Shown piece after piece: positions 34,799-44,405 of a stretch of DNA of 64,000 nucleotides (position 1 is the stretch's first letter; the number at the start of each line of letters is the position of its first letter). The position numbers and the translations under genes were made by a program. This DNA is from CAXNKH01 sp049296795 (GTDB taxonomy: Bacteria > Pseudomonadota > Gammaproteobacteria > Burkholderiales > Burkholderiaceae_C). The DNA lies in NCBI GenBank assembly GCA_049296795.1, contig JBAQTC010000007.1, forward strand, positions 1 through 64,000, in the 5' to 3' direction. Under the pieces are notes generated by a model that was not told the origin of the DNA, did no database searches, and worked only from the letters and a program-made list of their open reading frames with translations.

Positions 34799-37675
34799 AT
34801 GAGGAAAATCGTCCCAGGCCAAGCGGCCACCGCAGCCAGACCCTCGGTCTGGCCGGGCTGGGTGCGCAAAGCGCGCTGGATGGTGTTGGCCGTGATTTTG
34901 CTGGGCAGCTGGGAAATGCACAGCTCGACCATGCAAGCGCTGTACTTGGCCAATTGGGCCAGTGACATGCGCTATGAAATGCACGATGGCCCGAGTCGGA
35001 ACAACCGCTACCCAGAGGCCGGCCCGTTTGACCAGCGATTGGGCTATACCCAAGTCGCTCAGTGGTCGAATCAGTTGGCCACACGCGGTTATGAAGTGAC
35101 GCAACAAGCGCAGCAGTCGCCAGCGCTGCGCAACTTTTTGGGCCACGGTTTTTTTGCCCCAAGCGGCGACAAGAGCCAAGCCGGCCTAGAGCTGCTTGAT
35201 TGTCACGGCGAGTCGTTCTTTAAGGCGAATTTCCCGCGCCAGGTCTATGCCTCGGTGGCCGACGTGCCGCAGCTGGTGGCGCAAACGCTGGCTTTCATCG
35301 AAAACAAGGAGTTGCTCACCCCAGCGGCTCGCTGGAGCAATCCGGCTTTGGAGTGGAAGCGGCTGGGTCGCGCGGTGCTGGAGCGGACTGTTTTGCGGGA
35401 CGATGACGACAACACATCCTCGGGCGGCAGCACGCTGGCAACCCAGCTCGAGAAATTTCGTCATTCGCCGCAGGGCCGCACCGCTTCAGTCGGCGACAAA
35501 TACCGGCAAATGGTGTCGGCCTCAGTGCGGGCCTACCAAGGCGGGATGCAGACCCAGTTGGCGCGCGATCGCATCTTGCTCGATTACTTGAATGGACTGC
35601 CACTGGGTGCGCGGCGCGGCCATGGCGAGGTCAACGGCCTGCTCGATGGCTTGCGGCTATGGTGGGGCGCTGACCCCGAGCGCGTGAACCGGGTGTTGCG
35701 CGACATCGATACCGACCGCTCTGGGGAAACCAGCGTGGCAATTCAGGCTCAGGCCTACCGTCAAGTGCTCAGTCTGTTGATTGCTTTGCGCCGGCCCAGC
35801 TACTACCTGGGCGAGGGACAGGGGCGGCTGAGCGAGCTGACGGACAGTTACCTTCGTCTGCTGACCCAGTCCGGTGTGATCGCAACGGACTTGCGCGATG
35901 CTGCCCTGCACACCCAGCTGACTGCGCAGATCGGTAGGGTGGAGCCGCCTCGGGTTGAGCGCAAGGCGGCCAGTTCAGCGCGGATTGAACTGGCTTCCCT
36001 GTTGGACCTGCCTCGGCTCTACGATATTGACCGGCTGGATTTGAGTGCGACCACCACGCTCGACGCCACGCTCCAAAACACCGTGGCGGCGACTTTGCGC
36101 CGCTTGCGTGACCCCGAGGTGGCACGCCGCTTCGGTCTGGTGGGGGATCATCTGCTGGGGCCCGAGCAGGATCCGTCCCAGATTTTTTACAGCTTCACTT
36201 TGTTGGAGAGCAGGGGCGGGGTGAATCGCTTGCGGGTGCAAACCGACAACCTGGAGCAGCCCTTTGACATCAATACCGGCGCCAAGTTGGAACTCGGCTC
36301 GACCGCCAAGTTGCGTACGCTGATCAGCTACCTGGAAATTGTCGCCCGACTGCACCTCCAGCTCGCTGCGCTGCAGCCGGCTGACCTGCTCAGGCAAGTA
36401 CCGCCAGCGCGCGACCGTCTGGCGCAATGGGCGGTGCACTACCTGCGACAAGCCCCGGACAAAAGCTTGAAGACCATGCTCGAGGCCGCGATGCAGCGAC
36501 ATTACTCAGCCCATCCGTCTGAGGCCTTCTACACCGGCGGTGGCCTGCATACGTTTGCCAATTACGACCGGATTGACGACAACCGTGAGCCGACGGTGGC
36601 CGAGGGGTTTCGGGACTCGGTGAATCTGGTTTTCATTCGCTTGATGCGCGATGTGGTCAATCACACTTTGGTTCGCTCGGGGCGGCCGGTGGACGCTATC
36701 TTGTCCGACATCAAGCATCCCGAGCGCGCTGTTTTGTTGACGCGTTTTGGCGCAGAGGAAAGCAGCCGTTTATTGCGTTCTTACTACCGCGCACACCAGG
36801 GCCAGACGACCCAACAGCTCGATGATTTTCTGGCACCGAGACAGGGCCGAGCCAATCCGAACCCACTGGAATTGTGGCTGGTGAAAAGTCTGCGCGACCA
36901 GCCCACGCTTAGCTTGGCGCAACTGTTGGAGAACAGTCGCGCGCAGCGCCGCGCCAGTTACGACTGGCTGCTGCGGCTGCGCAACCGCGAAGCACAAAAT
37001 AGCCGCATCATTGCGCTGCTCGAGCGAGAGGCTTTTGTTGAAATTCATCAGGGCTGGAAACGCCTGGGTTACCCCTTTGATCGGCTGGTTCCTTCTTATG
37101 CCAGCGCGATTGGTAGCGCTGGCGACCGGCCTGCAGCGCTGGCAGAGCTGATGGGAATCATCGTCAACCAGGGGCTGCGCCAACCGCTGGTGCATTTGGA
37201 GGAATTACGTTTTGCCAGCGCAACGCCTTACGAGACGGTGATTCGGCGCCAAGCTCCGCGCCCTCCGGAGCGCGTGATGGCCAGCGAGGTCGCCACCGTT
37301 TTGCGCCAAGCCTTGAGCCAGGTGGTCGAGCAGGGTACGGCGCGACGTTTGCGCGGCGTTCTCAAGGAATCAAGCGGCGCACTGCTGGCTGTTGGCGGCA
37401 AGACCGGCACCGGCGACAACCGACTCGACAGCTATGGCACTGGAGGCGCTTTGATCGGTTCGCGTTCGATCAACCGCACTGCGACGTTTGTGTTTTTTCT
37501 GGGCCAGCATCATTTCGGCAGCATGACAGCCTATGTGAGCGGCGCTAACGCCCAGAACTACCACTTCACCAGTGCGCTGCCGGTGCAAATTGTGAAATCC
37601 TTAGCCCCATTGCTCTCTGCGGTGTCGCGTGCGCCCCAGGCCGGTTCGTCCGACGAGGGCTGTGTGGCTCACTGA
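34799..37675 (+). CDS. Divergent class A penicillin-binding protein (GT51-like plus transpeptidase)
   Basis: A 958-residue membrane-anchored protein with one N-terminal helix (about 25-45). The glycosyltransferase region is altered: the usual EDRxF motif reads IENKELL, GGST is kept (GGSTLATQLEKF), and the second catalytic Glu of the family appears replaced within SASVRAYQGGMQTQL. The transpeptidase region keeps SxxK (LGSTAKLRTL), SxN (SVNLVFI) and KTG (GGKTGTGDNR). It may cross-link peptidoglycan but polymerise glycan poorly. ATG at 34799 is preferred over a TTG 12 codons earlier. It stands alone, divergent from thyA. Confidence 0.78.
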   Translation: MRKIVPGQAATAARPSVWPGWVRKARWMVLAVILLGSWEMHSSTMQALYLANWASDMRYEMHDGPSRNNRYPEAGPFDQRLGYTQVAQWSNQLATRGYEVTQQAQQSPALRNFLGHGFFAPSGDKSQAGLELLDCHGESFFKANFPRQVYASVADVPQLVAQTLAFIENKELLTPAARWSNPALEWKRLGRAVLERTVLRDDDDNTSSGGSTLATQLEKFRHSPQGRTASVGDKYRQMVSASVRAYQGGMQTQLARDRILLDYLNGLPLGARRGHGEVNGLLDGLRLWWGADPERVNRVLRDIDTDRSGETSVAIQAQAYRQVLSLLIALRRPSYYLGEGQGRLSELTDSYLRLLTQSGVIATDLRDAALHTQLTAQIGRVEPPRVERKAASSARIELASLLDLPRLYDIDRLDLSATTTLDATLQNTVAATLRRLRDPEVARRFGLVGDHLLGPEQDPSQIFYSFTLLESRGGVNRLRVQTDNLEQPFDINTGAKLELGSTAKLRTLISYLEIVARLHLQLAALQPADLLRQVPPARDRLAQWAVHYLRQAPDKSLKTMLEAAMQRHYSAHPSEAFYTGGGLHTFANYDRIDDNREPTVAEGFRDSVNLVFIRLMRDVVNHTLVRSGRPVDAILSDIKHPERAVLLTRFGAEESSRLLRSYYRAHQGQTTQQLDDFLAPRQGRANPNPLELWLVKSLRDQPTLSLAQLLENSRAQRRASYDWLLRLRNREAQNSRIIALLEREAFVEIHQGWKRLGYPFDRLVPSYASAIGSAGDRPAALAELMGIIVNQGLRQPLVHLEELRFASATPYETVIRRQAPRPPERVMASEVATVLRQALSQVVEQGTARRLRGVLKESSGALLAVGGKTGTGDNRLDSYGTGGALIGSRSINRTATFVFFLGQHHFGSMTAYVSGANAQNYHFTSALPVQIVKSLAPLLSAVSRAPQAGSSDEGCVAH

Positions 37676-39093
37676 CGGATGACGCGTCCGGGGTTCATCA
37701 AGTTGTTCGGGTCCAACGCCTGCTTGATGGAGCGCATCAGGGTTAGGGCCACCGGAGACTTGTGCTGTTCGAGCTTTTCGACCTTGAGGCTGCCCACGCC
37801 GTGTTCGGCTGAAATCGAGCCGCCAAAGCATGACACCGATTCATAAACCAGGGTGTTGACCGGGCCTTCTTGCTGATGCAAAAAGACCAGCGAATCGACC
37901 TGTTCGGGGGCTTGCACGTTGTAGTGCAGGTTGCCGTCGCCCAAGTGGCCGTAGTTCACCAGTCGTGCGCCGGGATAGTAGTTTTGCAACAATTCGTCAG
38001 TGACGCGAACAAACTCGGGAATGCTCGACACCGGAATGGAAATGTCGTGCTTGATGTTGTGGCCTTCCTCAGCTTGCGCCAGCGGGATGCTCTCGCGGAT
38101 CTGCCACAGTTGCTTGGCCTGGGCCATGCTCTCGGCCACCACAGCATCGGTGACGCAACCCTGTTCCATGGCCGCTTCGAGCAGGCGCTCGAGTCGCTCT
38201 CGGGCATGGGCTTCGGATTCGTTGTCAGAGTTTTCCAGCAGCACGCACCAGCTTGATTCTTGCCAGAAAGGGACCCGTTGCTGCGGGAAATGTTTGACCA
38301 CCAGGCTCAGCGCAAACTGACTCATGACTTCGAAACCGGTCAGGCCCGAACTCAGGTGCCGATGCGCCAGACCGAGCAACTCCACAGCGGCCTGCATCGA
38401 CGGCACGGCCGCATAGGCGGTGAGTTGCGAAACTGGCATCGGGTAGAGCTTCATGGTGGCGCCGGTGATGACGCCTAACGTGCCTTCGGAGCCGATGAAC
38501 AAATGGCGCAAGTCGTAACCGGTGTTGTCCTTGCGCAGACCGCTGAGTCCCTCCCAAATGTCGCCCTGGGCGGTGACGACTTCCAGACCCAGGCAAAACT
38601 CGCGGGTATTGCCGTAGCGCACGACCTGCGTGCCGCCGGCATTGGTGCCCAGGTTGCCGCCAATGGTGCAACTGCCTTCGGAAGCCAAGCTCAAGGGAAA
38701 CAGAAAACCCTCTTTCTCGCAAGTTTCTTGCAGGGTCTGCAACACGCAGCCAGCATCGACCGTGAGGGTCAGATTGCCGGCGTCGAGCTGGCGAATTTTA
38801 TTCATGCGTTGCAGACTGAGAACAATTTGCTGACCGCTGGCGTCGGGTGTTGAGCCCACCACCATGCCGGTATTGCCGCCTTGCGGCACCATGCTGACAC
38901 CGGCGCTAACGCAGGCCTTCACCACCGCGGCGACCTCAGCCGTGCTGGCCGGGCGCACCACCGCCAGCGCCGTACCGCGTTCGCGTTTGCGCCAATCCTG
39001 TTCCCAGGCCGTCAAGTCGGTAGCCGGGTCGTCGTGCGTTAGCAGGTTCTGCGGGCCAACAATTTTTTTGAGAGATTCAAGCAGTGAGTTCAT
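37669..39093 (-). CDS. FAD-binding 2-hydroxyacid dehydrogenase (D-lactate/D-2-hydroxyglutarate type)
   Basis: The 474-residue flavoprotein has a PCMH-type FAD domain (VRPASTAEVAAVVKAC, VPQGGNTGMVVG, GGNLGTNAGG, GSEGTLGVIT) and a C-terminal FAD-oxidase domain with YGHLGDGNLHYNV and ISAEHGVGSLK. These are typical of GlcD/Dld/D-2-hydroxyglutarate dehydrogenases that pass electrons to the respiratory chain. The exact acid cannot be told. Start at MNSLLESLKKIVG fits the family. Its end overlaps the convergent penicillin-binding gene by seven bases, and its start overlaps the DUF2069 gene by four. Confidence 0.88.
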   Translation of the reverse strand: MNSLLESLKKIVGPQNLLTHDDPATDLTAWEQDWRKRERGTALAVVRPASTAEVAAVVKACVSAGVSMVPQGGNTGMVVGSTPDASGQQIVLSLQRMNKIRQLDAGNLTLTVDAGCVLQTLQETCEKEGFLFPLSLASEGSCTIGGNLGTNAGGTQVVRYGNTREFCLGLEVVTAQGDIWEGLSGLRKDNTGYDLRHLFIGSEGTLGVITGATMKLYPMPVSQLTAYAAVPSMQAAVELLGLAHRHLSSGLTGFEVMSQFALSLVVKHFPQQRVPFWQESSWCVLLENSDNESEAHARERLERLLEAAMEQGCVTDAVVAESMAQAKQLWQIRESIPLAQAEEGHNIKHDISIPVSSIPEFVRVTDELLQNYYPGARLVNYGHLGDGNLHYNVQAPEQVDSLVFLHQQEGPVNTLVYESVSCFGGSISAEHGVGSLKVEKLEQHKSPVALTLMRSIKQALDPNNLMNPGRVIRQ

Positions 39094-39476
39094 GGTGTGG
39101 GCGAAGGTGGAAGTAGTGAAGCGGATTTCAGTCGATGGCGGACATGGATCGCACAGGCGACAAACAAAATCAGGCACAGCGCAACTTCGACCATGGCCAA
39201 GTAAGCGCTGGGGGCTTTGTCGCTGTAGGCACGAACCACGCCTTCAGTGAAGTACAGCCAGACCAAGAGGCTGACCCAGCGGTAGGTGTACATCCGGTTT
39301 TTTAGCAAACCTGCCAGCGGAATACACAGAGGCAGGACCTTGAGCACCAGCCATGAGCCACCCGGGCGCAGCGGCGCCCACCACAATTCCCAGGCCAGGC
39401 CCAGCGCAATCAGTCCCAGCAGACTCAGAACTGCCAGGGCGCGGGTCAACTGCACAACATTGTCTTTATTTTTCAT
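39090..39476 (-). CDS. DUF2069 membrane protein
   Basis: A 128-residue protein with four hydrophobic segments; KNRMYTYRWVSLLVWLYFTEGVVRAYSD is characteristic of DUF2069, common in Beta- and Gammaproteobacteria. Function unknown. Its start lies near the divergent yihY gene and its end overlaps the FAD dehydrogenase start by four bases, indicating cotranscription. Confidence 0.85.
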   Translation of the reverse strand: MKNKDNVVQLTRALAVLSLLGLIALGLAWELWWAPLRPGGSWLVLKVLPLCIPLAGLLKNRMYTYRWVSLLVWLYFTEGVVRAYSDKAPSAYLAMVEVALCLILFVACAIHVRHRLKSASLLPPSPTP

Positions 39477-39497
39477 GAGAGTGGCATCATAGCGACC

Positions 39498-40721
39498 ATG
39501 AAACCTGCATTTTTTTTACCGCTGCAAACGCTCTTTAGTCGAACCTCGCATTTCCCCTGGAAAAATACAGCACGAACCTTGGGCCAGCGCTTTCGGGAAG
39601 ACCGTTTGGGCTTGACGGCGGGTAGCCTGACCTTCACCACCTTGATCGCCTTGATTCCTTTCATCACGGTGGCGCTGGCGGTGTTTACCGCTTTCCCCAT
39701 GTTTGCCAAGACCCAGGATGTGTTGCAAAAATGGTTGGTTGAGAGTTTGGTTCCCGAACACATTTCGCGTCAATTGCTGGGTTATTTGACCCAGTTTGCA
39801 GGCAAGGCCAACAAGCTGGGGCTGGCCGGCGGCGCCGTTTTGTTTGCCACCGCTTTGACGGCGATCCTGACCATAGACCGCACTTTGAACAGCATTTGGC
39901 GGGTGCAACGACAACGACCGCTGGCACAGCGAATCCTGATTTACTGGGCTGCGATCACTCTGGGGCCACTGTTGCTTGGCGCCAGCTTAAGTCTGAGCAC
40001 TTATCTGATTTCTTCCTCTAAGGAATTGGTAGGGGGGGTGCCGGGCCTGGTGCTGGCGCTGCTCGACACGCTGGAGTTTTTTGTGGTGGCTGCAGCCCTG
40101 GCCTTGACCTACCGTTTTGTTCCCCATACGCCGGTCAAGTGGTCGCACGCCTGGATCGGTGGGATTTTCGTCGGCGTCGGTATCGAGTTGGCCAAAAAAA
40201 TGCTGGCGCTTTACCTGGGCTCGATCTCCAGCTACGCCGCAGTCTATGGGGCGTTTGCCACTGTGCCGATTCTTTTGATCTGGATTTACCTGGTTTGGGT
40301 GACGGTGCTGTTAGGCGCTGTGATTGCTGCTTACTTGCCGAGTCTGCTCAGCGGTGTGGTGCGCCACAGCCACGCCTATGGCTGGCATTTCGAGTTGGCA
40401 CTGGAAGTCGTGACCCAACTGGAGCGGGCCCGCAACGCCCCGGCGCGCGGCTGCACGACGGCTGAATTGGCGCTGGCGTTGCAACTCGATACCTTGCAAC
40501 TGGAGCCAGTACTGCAAGCTTTGACTGAGATCGATTGGGTGGGGCGAGTTGGCGCGACCGATGGACGCAGTCAAGAGCGCTGGGTGTTGCTGGTTCCTGT
40601 GGCCTCAACCGCTTTGCAGCCGTTGGTGGAAAAACTGCTGATTGGCGATTCGTTGGCGTTGCAGACCTTCTATCAAAAAAGCCTGCAACGTCCCGTCACC
40701 CTGGCTGACATGATGGGCTAA
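39498..40721 (+). CDS. YihY/virulence factor BrkB family membrane protein
   Basis: The 407-residue inner-membrane protein has six hydrophobic segments and the BrkB/YihY pattern: RFREDRLGLTAGSLTFTTLIALIPFITVALAVF, then RTLNSIWRV, and AVYGAFATVPILLIWIYLVWVTVLLGAVIAA. Once called ribonuclease BN, the family is now of unknown function. A C-terminal cytoplasmic domain of about 110 residues, with a winged-helix look (TAELALALQLDTLQLEPVLQAL), is usual in betaproteobacterial copies. Confidence 0.88.
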   Translation: MKPAFFLPLQTLFSRTSHFPWKNTARTLGQRFREDRLGLTAGSLTFTTLIALIPFITVALAVFTAFPMFAKTQDVLQKWLVESLVPEHISRQLLGYLTQFAGKANKLGLAGGAVLFATALTAILTIDRTLNSIWRVQRQRPLAQRILIYWAAITLGPLLLGASLSLSTYLISSSKELVGGVPGLVLALLDTLEFFVVAAALALTYRFVPHTPVKWSHAWIGGIFVGVGIELAKKMLALYLGSISSYAAVYGAFATVPILLIWIYLVWVTVLLGAVIAAYLPSLLSGVVRHSHAYGWHFELALEVVTQLERARNAPARGCTTAELALALQLDTLQLEPVLQALTEIDWVGRVGATDGRSQERWVLLVPVASTALQPLVEKLLIGDSLALQTFYQKSLQRPVTLADMMG

Positions 40722-41090
40722 TGACGACACATTTTTCAGGATACGCAGCACCGGGGCTTGGTTGGGGGAATCAGGCCGACGTGGCACTCAGCTCCGCGGC
40801 TGTCCTCCGCCCTGCGGGCTCCCCCTTGATGCCGCTGCGCTGAATGCCACACCGACCTGATCGCACGAGTCACTAAGGAGTTCTCATCCGTATGCCAAAG
40901 ACCTTGCCTGCTGATGAGATAGGGGTGGATGGCGCAGTGAAATCAAGAAGGAGCCCGAAGGGCGGATGACATTCACGGAGCCATTCACCCCGGTCTCAGC
41001 AGCGCACCAAAGCAAGCACGTGTCAAGGCAGACCGGGGGACAGTCGTGGAGCTGAGTGCCGCGACGACCTGAGTCCCCCGCCAAGTGCGC
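40722..41090. other. Noncoding gap filled by nested inverted repeats
   Basis: No gene is supported in this 369-base gap. Nearly all of it is the inverted-repeat element described at 40765-41080. Confidence 0.65.
40765..41080. repeat. Element with nested imperfect inverted repeats
   Basis: The outer arms, about 46 bases each (40765-40810 and 41034-41080), are roughly 80 percent complementary and share the core CACTCAGCTCC. A second, inner pair (about 40802-40830 and 40943-40970) shares CGCCCTGCGGGCTCC-like sequence. The layout resembles a non-autonomous transposable element or a composite intergenic palindrome. No reading frame of note lies within. Confidence 0.65.
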
Positions 41091-43127
41091 TTAACTTGAG
41101 GCGACCGGTTTGACCCGGAAATATTGCAGGGCCAGCGCCAGCGCGATCAGACCCAGACCCAACAGATCGGAGACCGCGCCGGGATAGACCAAGGCAAAGC
41201 CTGCGACGATCAGCAGGCAGCGTTCCAGCAGCGTGGTTTTCTTCAAAGCCCAGCCTTGGAAACCAGCAGCCAGGGCGCCGATGCCGATGATGGCGATTCC
41301 CGTCACTTTGGCAATCGACCACCAGTCAGCGCTGGCCAGTGCCTTGGTCGAACCCATCAGCAACAGGCCTTGACCGGCTGGATCCAGCACGAACATGAAA
41401 GGCAGGAGGAATGCTGGCAGGGTGTACTTCCAAGATTGCAGCGTGGTTTTGTAGGGGTCACCACCCGTGATGGCCGCTGCGGCAAACGGCGACAGCGCTG
41501 TGGGGGGGGACACTTCGGACAACACGGCGTAGTAGAAGATGAACATGTGAGCGGCAAAATCGGGCACCCCGAGCTTGGTTAGCGCGGGCGCCGCAATCAC
41601 GGCGCAAATGATGTAAGACGCGGTGACCGGAACGGCCAGACCCACAATCCAGACCACCAATGACGTGAAAATGGCCGTCAGCAGCAGCGAGCCACCGGCA
41701 TAGTCGATCACGATGGTGCTGAACTTCAAGCCCAGGCCGGTCAGAGTGACCACGCCGACGATGATGCCGGCGCCAGCGCAGGTTGCAGCCACGTTGAGAA
41801 CGCCAATCGAGCCACCCTCCATAGCCTTGACGAAAGGTGACTGGAGCAAGTTTTTCGTGAAAGAGCCCTTGCCCTGGAACAAGTCGTAGGAAATCAGCGC
41901 ACTGTCACGGCGCAAGAAGCTGGTGGCAAACGACACCACCGTCGCCCAGAACACCGACAACACCGGGGAGAAGCCCCACATCATGAAAGCGACGATCGAG
42001 ACCAGCGACAAGAAATGGAACCAGTAATTCTTGGTCAGTTGCCAGACCGTATCTACTTTGGCGAAAGCCACGTTGCCCATACCGTATTTGCGGGCATCGA
42101 TCTCCACCATGAAGAACAGGGCCAGATAAAACAAAACGGTTGGAATCACCGCCATCAACAGCACGTCGAGGTAGGAGATTTTTAAAAATTCGGCAATCAA
42201 AAAGGCCGCAGCACCGAGCACCGGCGGCGAGATGATGGCGCCCAGGCCACCGGCTGCCAGTAGGCCACCGGCCGCGTTTTTCTCGTAGCCCACTTTGGCC
42301 AGCATGGGGTAGGCCACAGCGCCCAGAGTCACGGTGGTGGCAACGCCTGAGCCCGAAGGCCCGCCCAGCAGGAAAGAAGCCAGCACGACAGTGCGCCCGG
42401 CACCTGTCGGTTTGCCACCCATGGCCGAGAAAGAGAAGTCAATATAGAACTTGCCGGCGCCCGAATATTGCAAGAAAGCGCCAAAAATCGTGAACAAGAT
42501 GATGAGCGAGGACGAGACATCGACCGCCACGCCGTAAATGCCTTCCAGCGTCATGTACATCACGCCGACCAGTCGGCCAATTTCGTAACCTTTGTGGGTC
42601 CAGGGTGCTGGCAAGATAGGTCCGAGCAAGGCATAGGCGATGAAGCACGACGTAATGATCGGCATGATCCAGCCGTTGGTGCGGCGCATGGCTTCCATCA
42701 CCATGGCAATCAGGGCAATACCAAACACAATGTCCCAAGCCTCGGGCGAAGTGTTGCGGTCAGTGAAGTCGTCGCCGCCTTGAATCAAATAAACCACGGT
42801 GCCAATGGCCAGCAGCGCTGCCAGCCAGTCCCACCACATGACGCGATGGCGAAAGCGCGGGCTGAGAGGAAACACCAAGAAGCTCATGAACAGGACAAAA
42901 CCGACGTGTACCGGGCGCAGGGTCTGCGTTGGAACAATGGCGTAAGCGGTGTAGAGGTGAAACACCGACATGATGAAAGCCGCAGCGATGACAAAAATGC
43001 CGAGCCAGCCTTTGAGCTTGTTGGCCGCACCTTCCTCGGCTTCGATAAATTCTTCAGCCTTGCTGAGTGCGTCTGCACTGACAGCAATATCGGGTTCATG
43101 GGCCAGGTGGGGGTGTTCTTGTGTCAT
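41091..43127 (-). CDS. TRAP transporter fused permease, TAXI type
   Basis: The 678-residue inner-membrane protein combines the small and large TRAP permeases (4TM plus 12TM). Motifs include ILFTIFGAFLQYSGAGKFYIDFSFSAMGG, FLLGGPSGSGVATTVTLGAVAYPMLAKVGY and GGLGAIISPPVLGAAAFLIAEF, as in DUF3394/TAXI permeases. It would import a carboxylate or amino acid with Na+ or H+. ATG at 43127 is chosen over a TTG three codons upstream. The receptor gene is 88 bases upstream, across a terminator-like hairpin. Confidence 0.92.
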   Translation of the reverse strand: MTQEHPHLAHEPDIAVSADALSKAEEFIEAEEGAANKLKGWLGIFVIAAAFIMSVFHLYTAYAIVPTQTLRPVHVGFVLFMSFLVFPLSPRFRHRVMWWDWLAALLAIGTVVYLIQGGDDFTDRNTSPEAWDIVFGIALIAMVMEAMRRTNGWIMPIITSCFIAYALLGPILPAPWTHKGYEIGRLVGVMYMTLEGIYGVAVDVSSSLIILFTIFGAFLQYSGAGKFYIDFSFSAMGGKPTGAGRTVVLASFLLGGPSGSGVATTVTLGAVAYPMLAKVGYEKNAAGGLLAAGGLGAIISPPVLGAAAFLIAEFLKISYLDVLLMAVIPTVLFYLALFFMVEIDARKYGMGNVAFAKVDTVWQLTKNYWFHFLSLVSIVAFMMWGFSPVLSVFWATVVSFATSFLRRDSALISYDLFQGKGSFTKNLLQSPFVKAMEGGSIGVLNVAATCAGAGIIVGVVTLTGLGLKFSTIVIDYAGGSLLLTAIFTSLVVWIVGLAVPVTASYIICAVIAAPALTKLGVPDFAAHMFIFYYAVLSEVSPPTALSPFAAAAITGGDPYKTTLQSWKYTLPAFLLPFMFVLDPAGQGLLLMGSTKALASADWWSIAKVTGIAIIGIGALAAGFQGWALKKTTLLERCLLIVAGFALVYPGAVSDLLGLGLIALALALQYFRVKPVASS

Positions 43128-43166
43128 GCGGGGCAATCTTGTGGGTGGCAGTGTGAGCGCTCAAAT

Positions 43167-43198
43167 AAAAAAAAGCCCCCCCAGCCGGGCTGGGGGGG
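43167..43198 (-). terminator. Terminator-like hairpin between TAXI receptor and permease genes
   Basis: A ten-pair stem (CCCCCCCAGC with GCTGGGGGGG, 3-base loop) is followed on the minus strand by GCTTTTTTTT. It fits an intrinsic terminator that would let only part of the transcripts continue into the permease gene. Confidence 0.85.
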
Positions 43199-43214
43199 TG
43201 GTGTTGAGCGGAGC

Positions 43215-44168
43215 TTAGTTGAGCCTGATGCCTCGTTCTGCGAAGTATTTGGCAGCACCGGGGTGGAATGGAATCGGGGTCGCGCTTTGTTTTTGGTTGC
43301 TGAGCTTGAAGTTGATGGCTTCTTTGTGAACAGCAATCAAATCCGTTTGTTTCTCAAAAATGGTTTTGACGATGTTGTAAGCGGTTTTGTCGTCCATGTT
43401 GTCGTGCGATACCAGAATATTCATGACGGTGGCCTGTTTGTTGTCAACATCCATGCCGCGGTAAATGTCCTTGGGGATCACGTCCTCAACGTAAAGGTCG
43501 CCATATTTCTTGTTCATAGCGGTAACCACATCAGCATGGTCGATCATTTTGATTTTGGTGCCCGGGGTGTTGGCCAGATCGGTCACGCCCGCAGTGGGCA
43601 GACCACCGACCCAGAAGAAAGCGTCAATCTTGCCGTCTTTGACCGCGTTGACCGATTCAGCCACGCCCAGACGCTCGCGCTTTAAGTCCTTGTCTTTATC
43701 CAAGCCAGCGCCTTCGATCACGCGAAATGCCATCACTTCGGTAGCACTACCGGGCGAGCCGGTGGAGACGCGTTTGCCTTTGAGGTCGGCCATTTTGTTA
43801 ATGCCACGGCCTTCGACGGTCACCACGTGCATGCGGTTGGGATACAGCACCATCAGGGTTTTGAGTGGGACCTTGTTGCCTTTGAACTTGTCTTCACCAC
43901 GGTAAGCGTCCTGGCTGGCATCGGCCATGACCAGAGCGATATAGGGCTTGCCGCTGCCAATCAGCTTCAAGTTGTCGACCGATCCGCCAGTGACTTCGGC
44001 CGTGGCTTGCAGGCCCGGCACATGCTTGGACAAGACGGCTGCCATACCGCCGCCAAGCGGGTAGTAAACGCCGCCGGTTCCACCGGTAGCAATCGAGATG
44101 TTCTGCGCGCTGGCGCTCAAGGACAGAACCAAACTGGCGAGAAGCAAACTGAGGGTGCGAGCTTTCAT
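43215..44168 (-). CDS. TAXI-family TRAP solute-binding protein
   Basis: A 317-residue periplasmic receptor with signal peptide (ending LSASAQN) and the mature start ISIATGGTGGVYYPLGGGMAAVLS, the TAXI hallmark (GTGGVYYPxG), then LKGKRVSTGSPGSATEVMAFRVIEGAGL and DAFFWVGGLPTAGVTDLA. Known ligands in this family are glutamate, glutamine or other acids; here unknown. CAGGAG precedes the ATG. Expected to work with the fused permease downstream. Confidence 0.93.
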   Translation of the reverse strand: MKARTLSLLLASLVLSLSASAQNISIATGGTGGVYYPLGGGMAAVLSKHVPGLQATAEVTGGSVDNLKLIGSGKPYIALVMADASQDAYRGEDKFKGNKVPLKTLMVLYPNRMHVVTVEGRGINKMADLKGKRVSTGSPGSATEVMAFRVIEGAGLDKDKDLKRERLGVAESVNAVKDGKIDAFFWVGGLPTAGVTDLANTPGTKIKMIDHADVVTAMNKKYGDLYVEDVIPKDIYRGMDVDNKQATVMNILVSHDNMDDKTAYNIVKTIFEKQTDLIAVHKEAINFKLSNQKQSATPIPFHPGAAKYFAERGIRLN

Positions 44169-44405
44169 GGGGACTCCTGATCAAAGGGGAGCACAAAGGG
44201 AATGCCCTGTGCCTGGATTTTTCTGAGATTCTGCCACAGGCTGTCGCCCGGGTGACTAATGGTATTCCTTGGGTCAGCTGCTAGAGACTTTGGGTAGTGC
44301 TTGGGGATGACTTGCCGGATTTTCCAGGCATGCCCCAATTGCTTCGTCTTGTGCACAATGCTGGTACGCCGCAAATCAGCGGACGTTTTATAAAAGGAGA
44401 TCAAC

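Noticed and set aside
42468..43685. Open frame of 405 codons on the plus strand opposite the TAXI genes
   Set aside because: It covers two well-supported minus-strand genes and the terminator between them; its product is not family-like.
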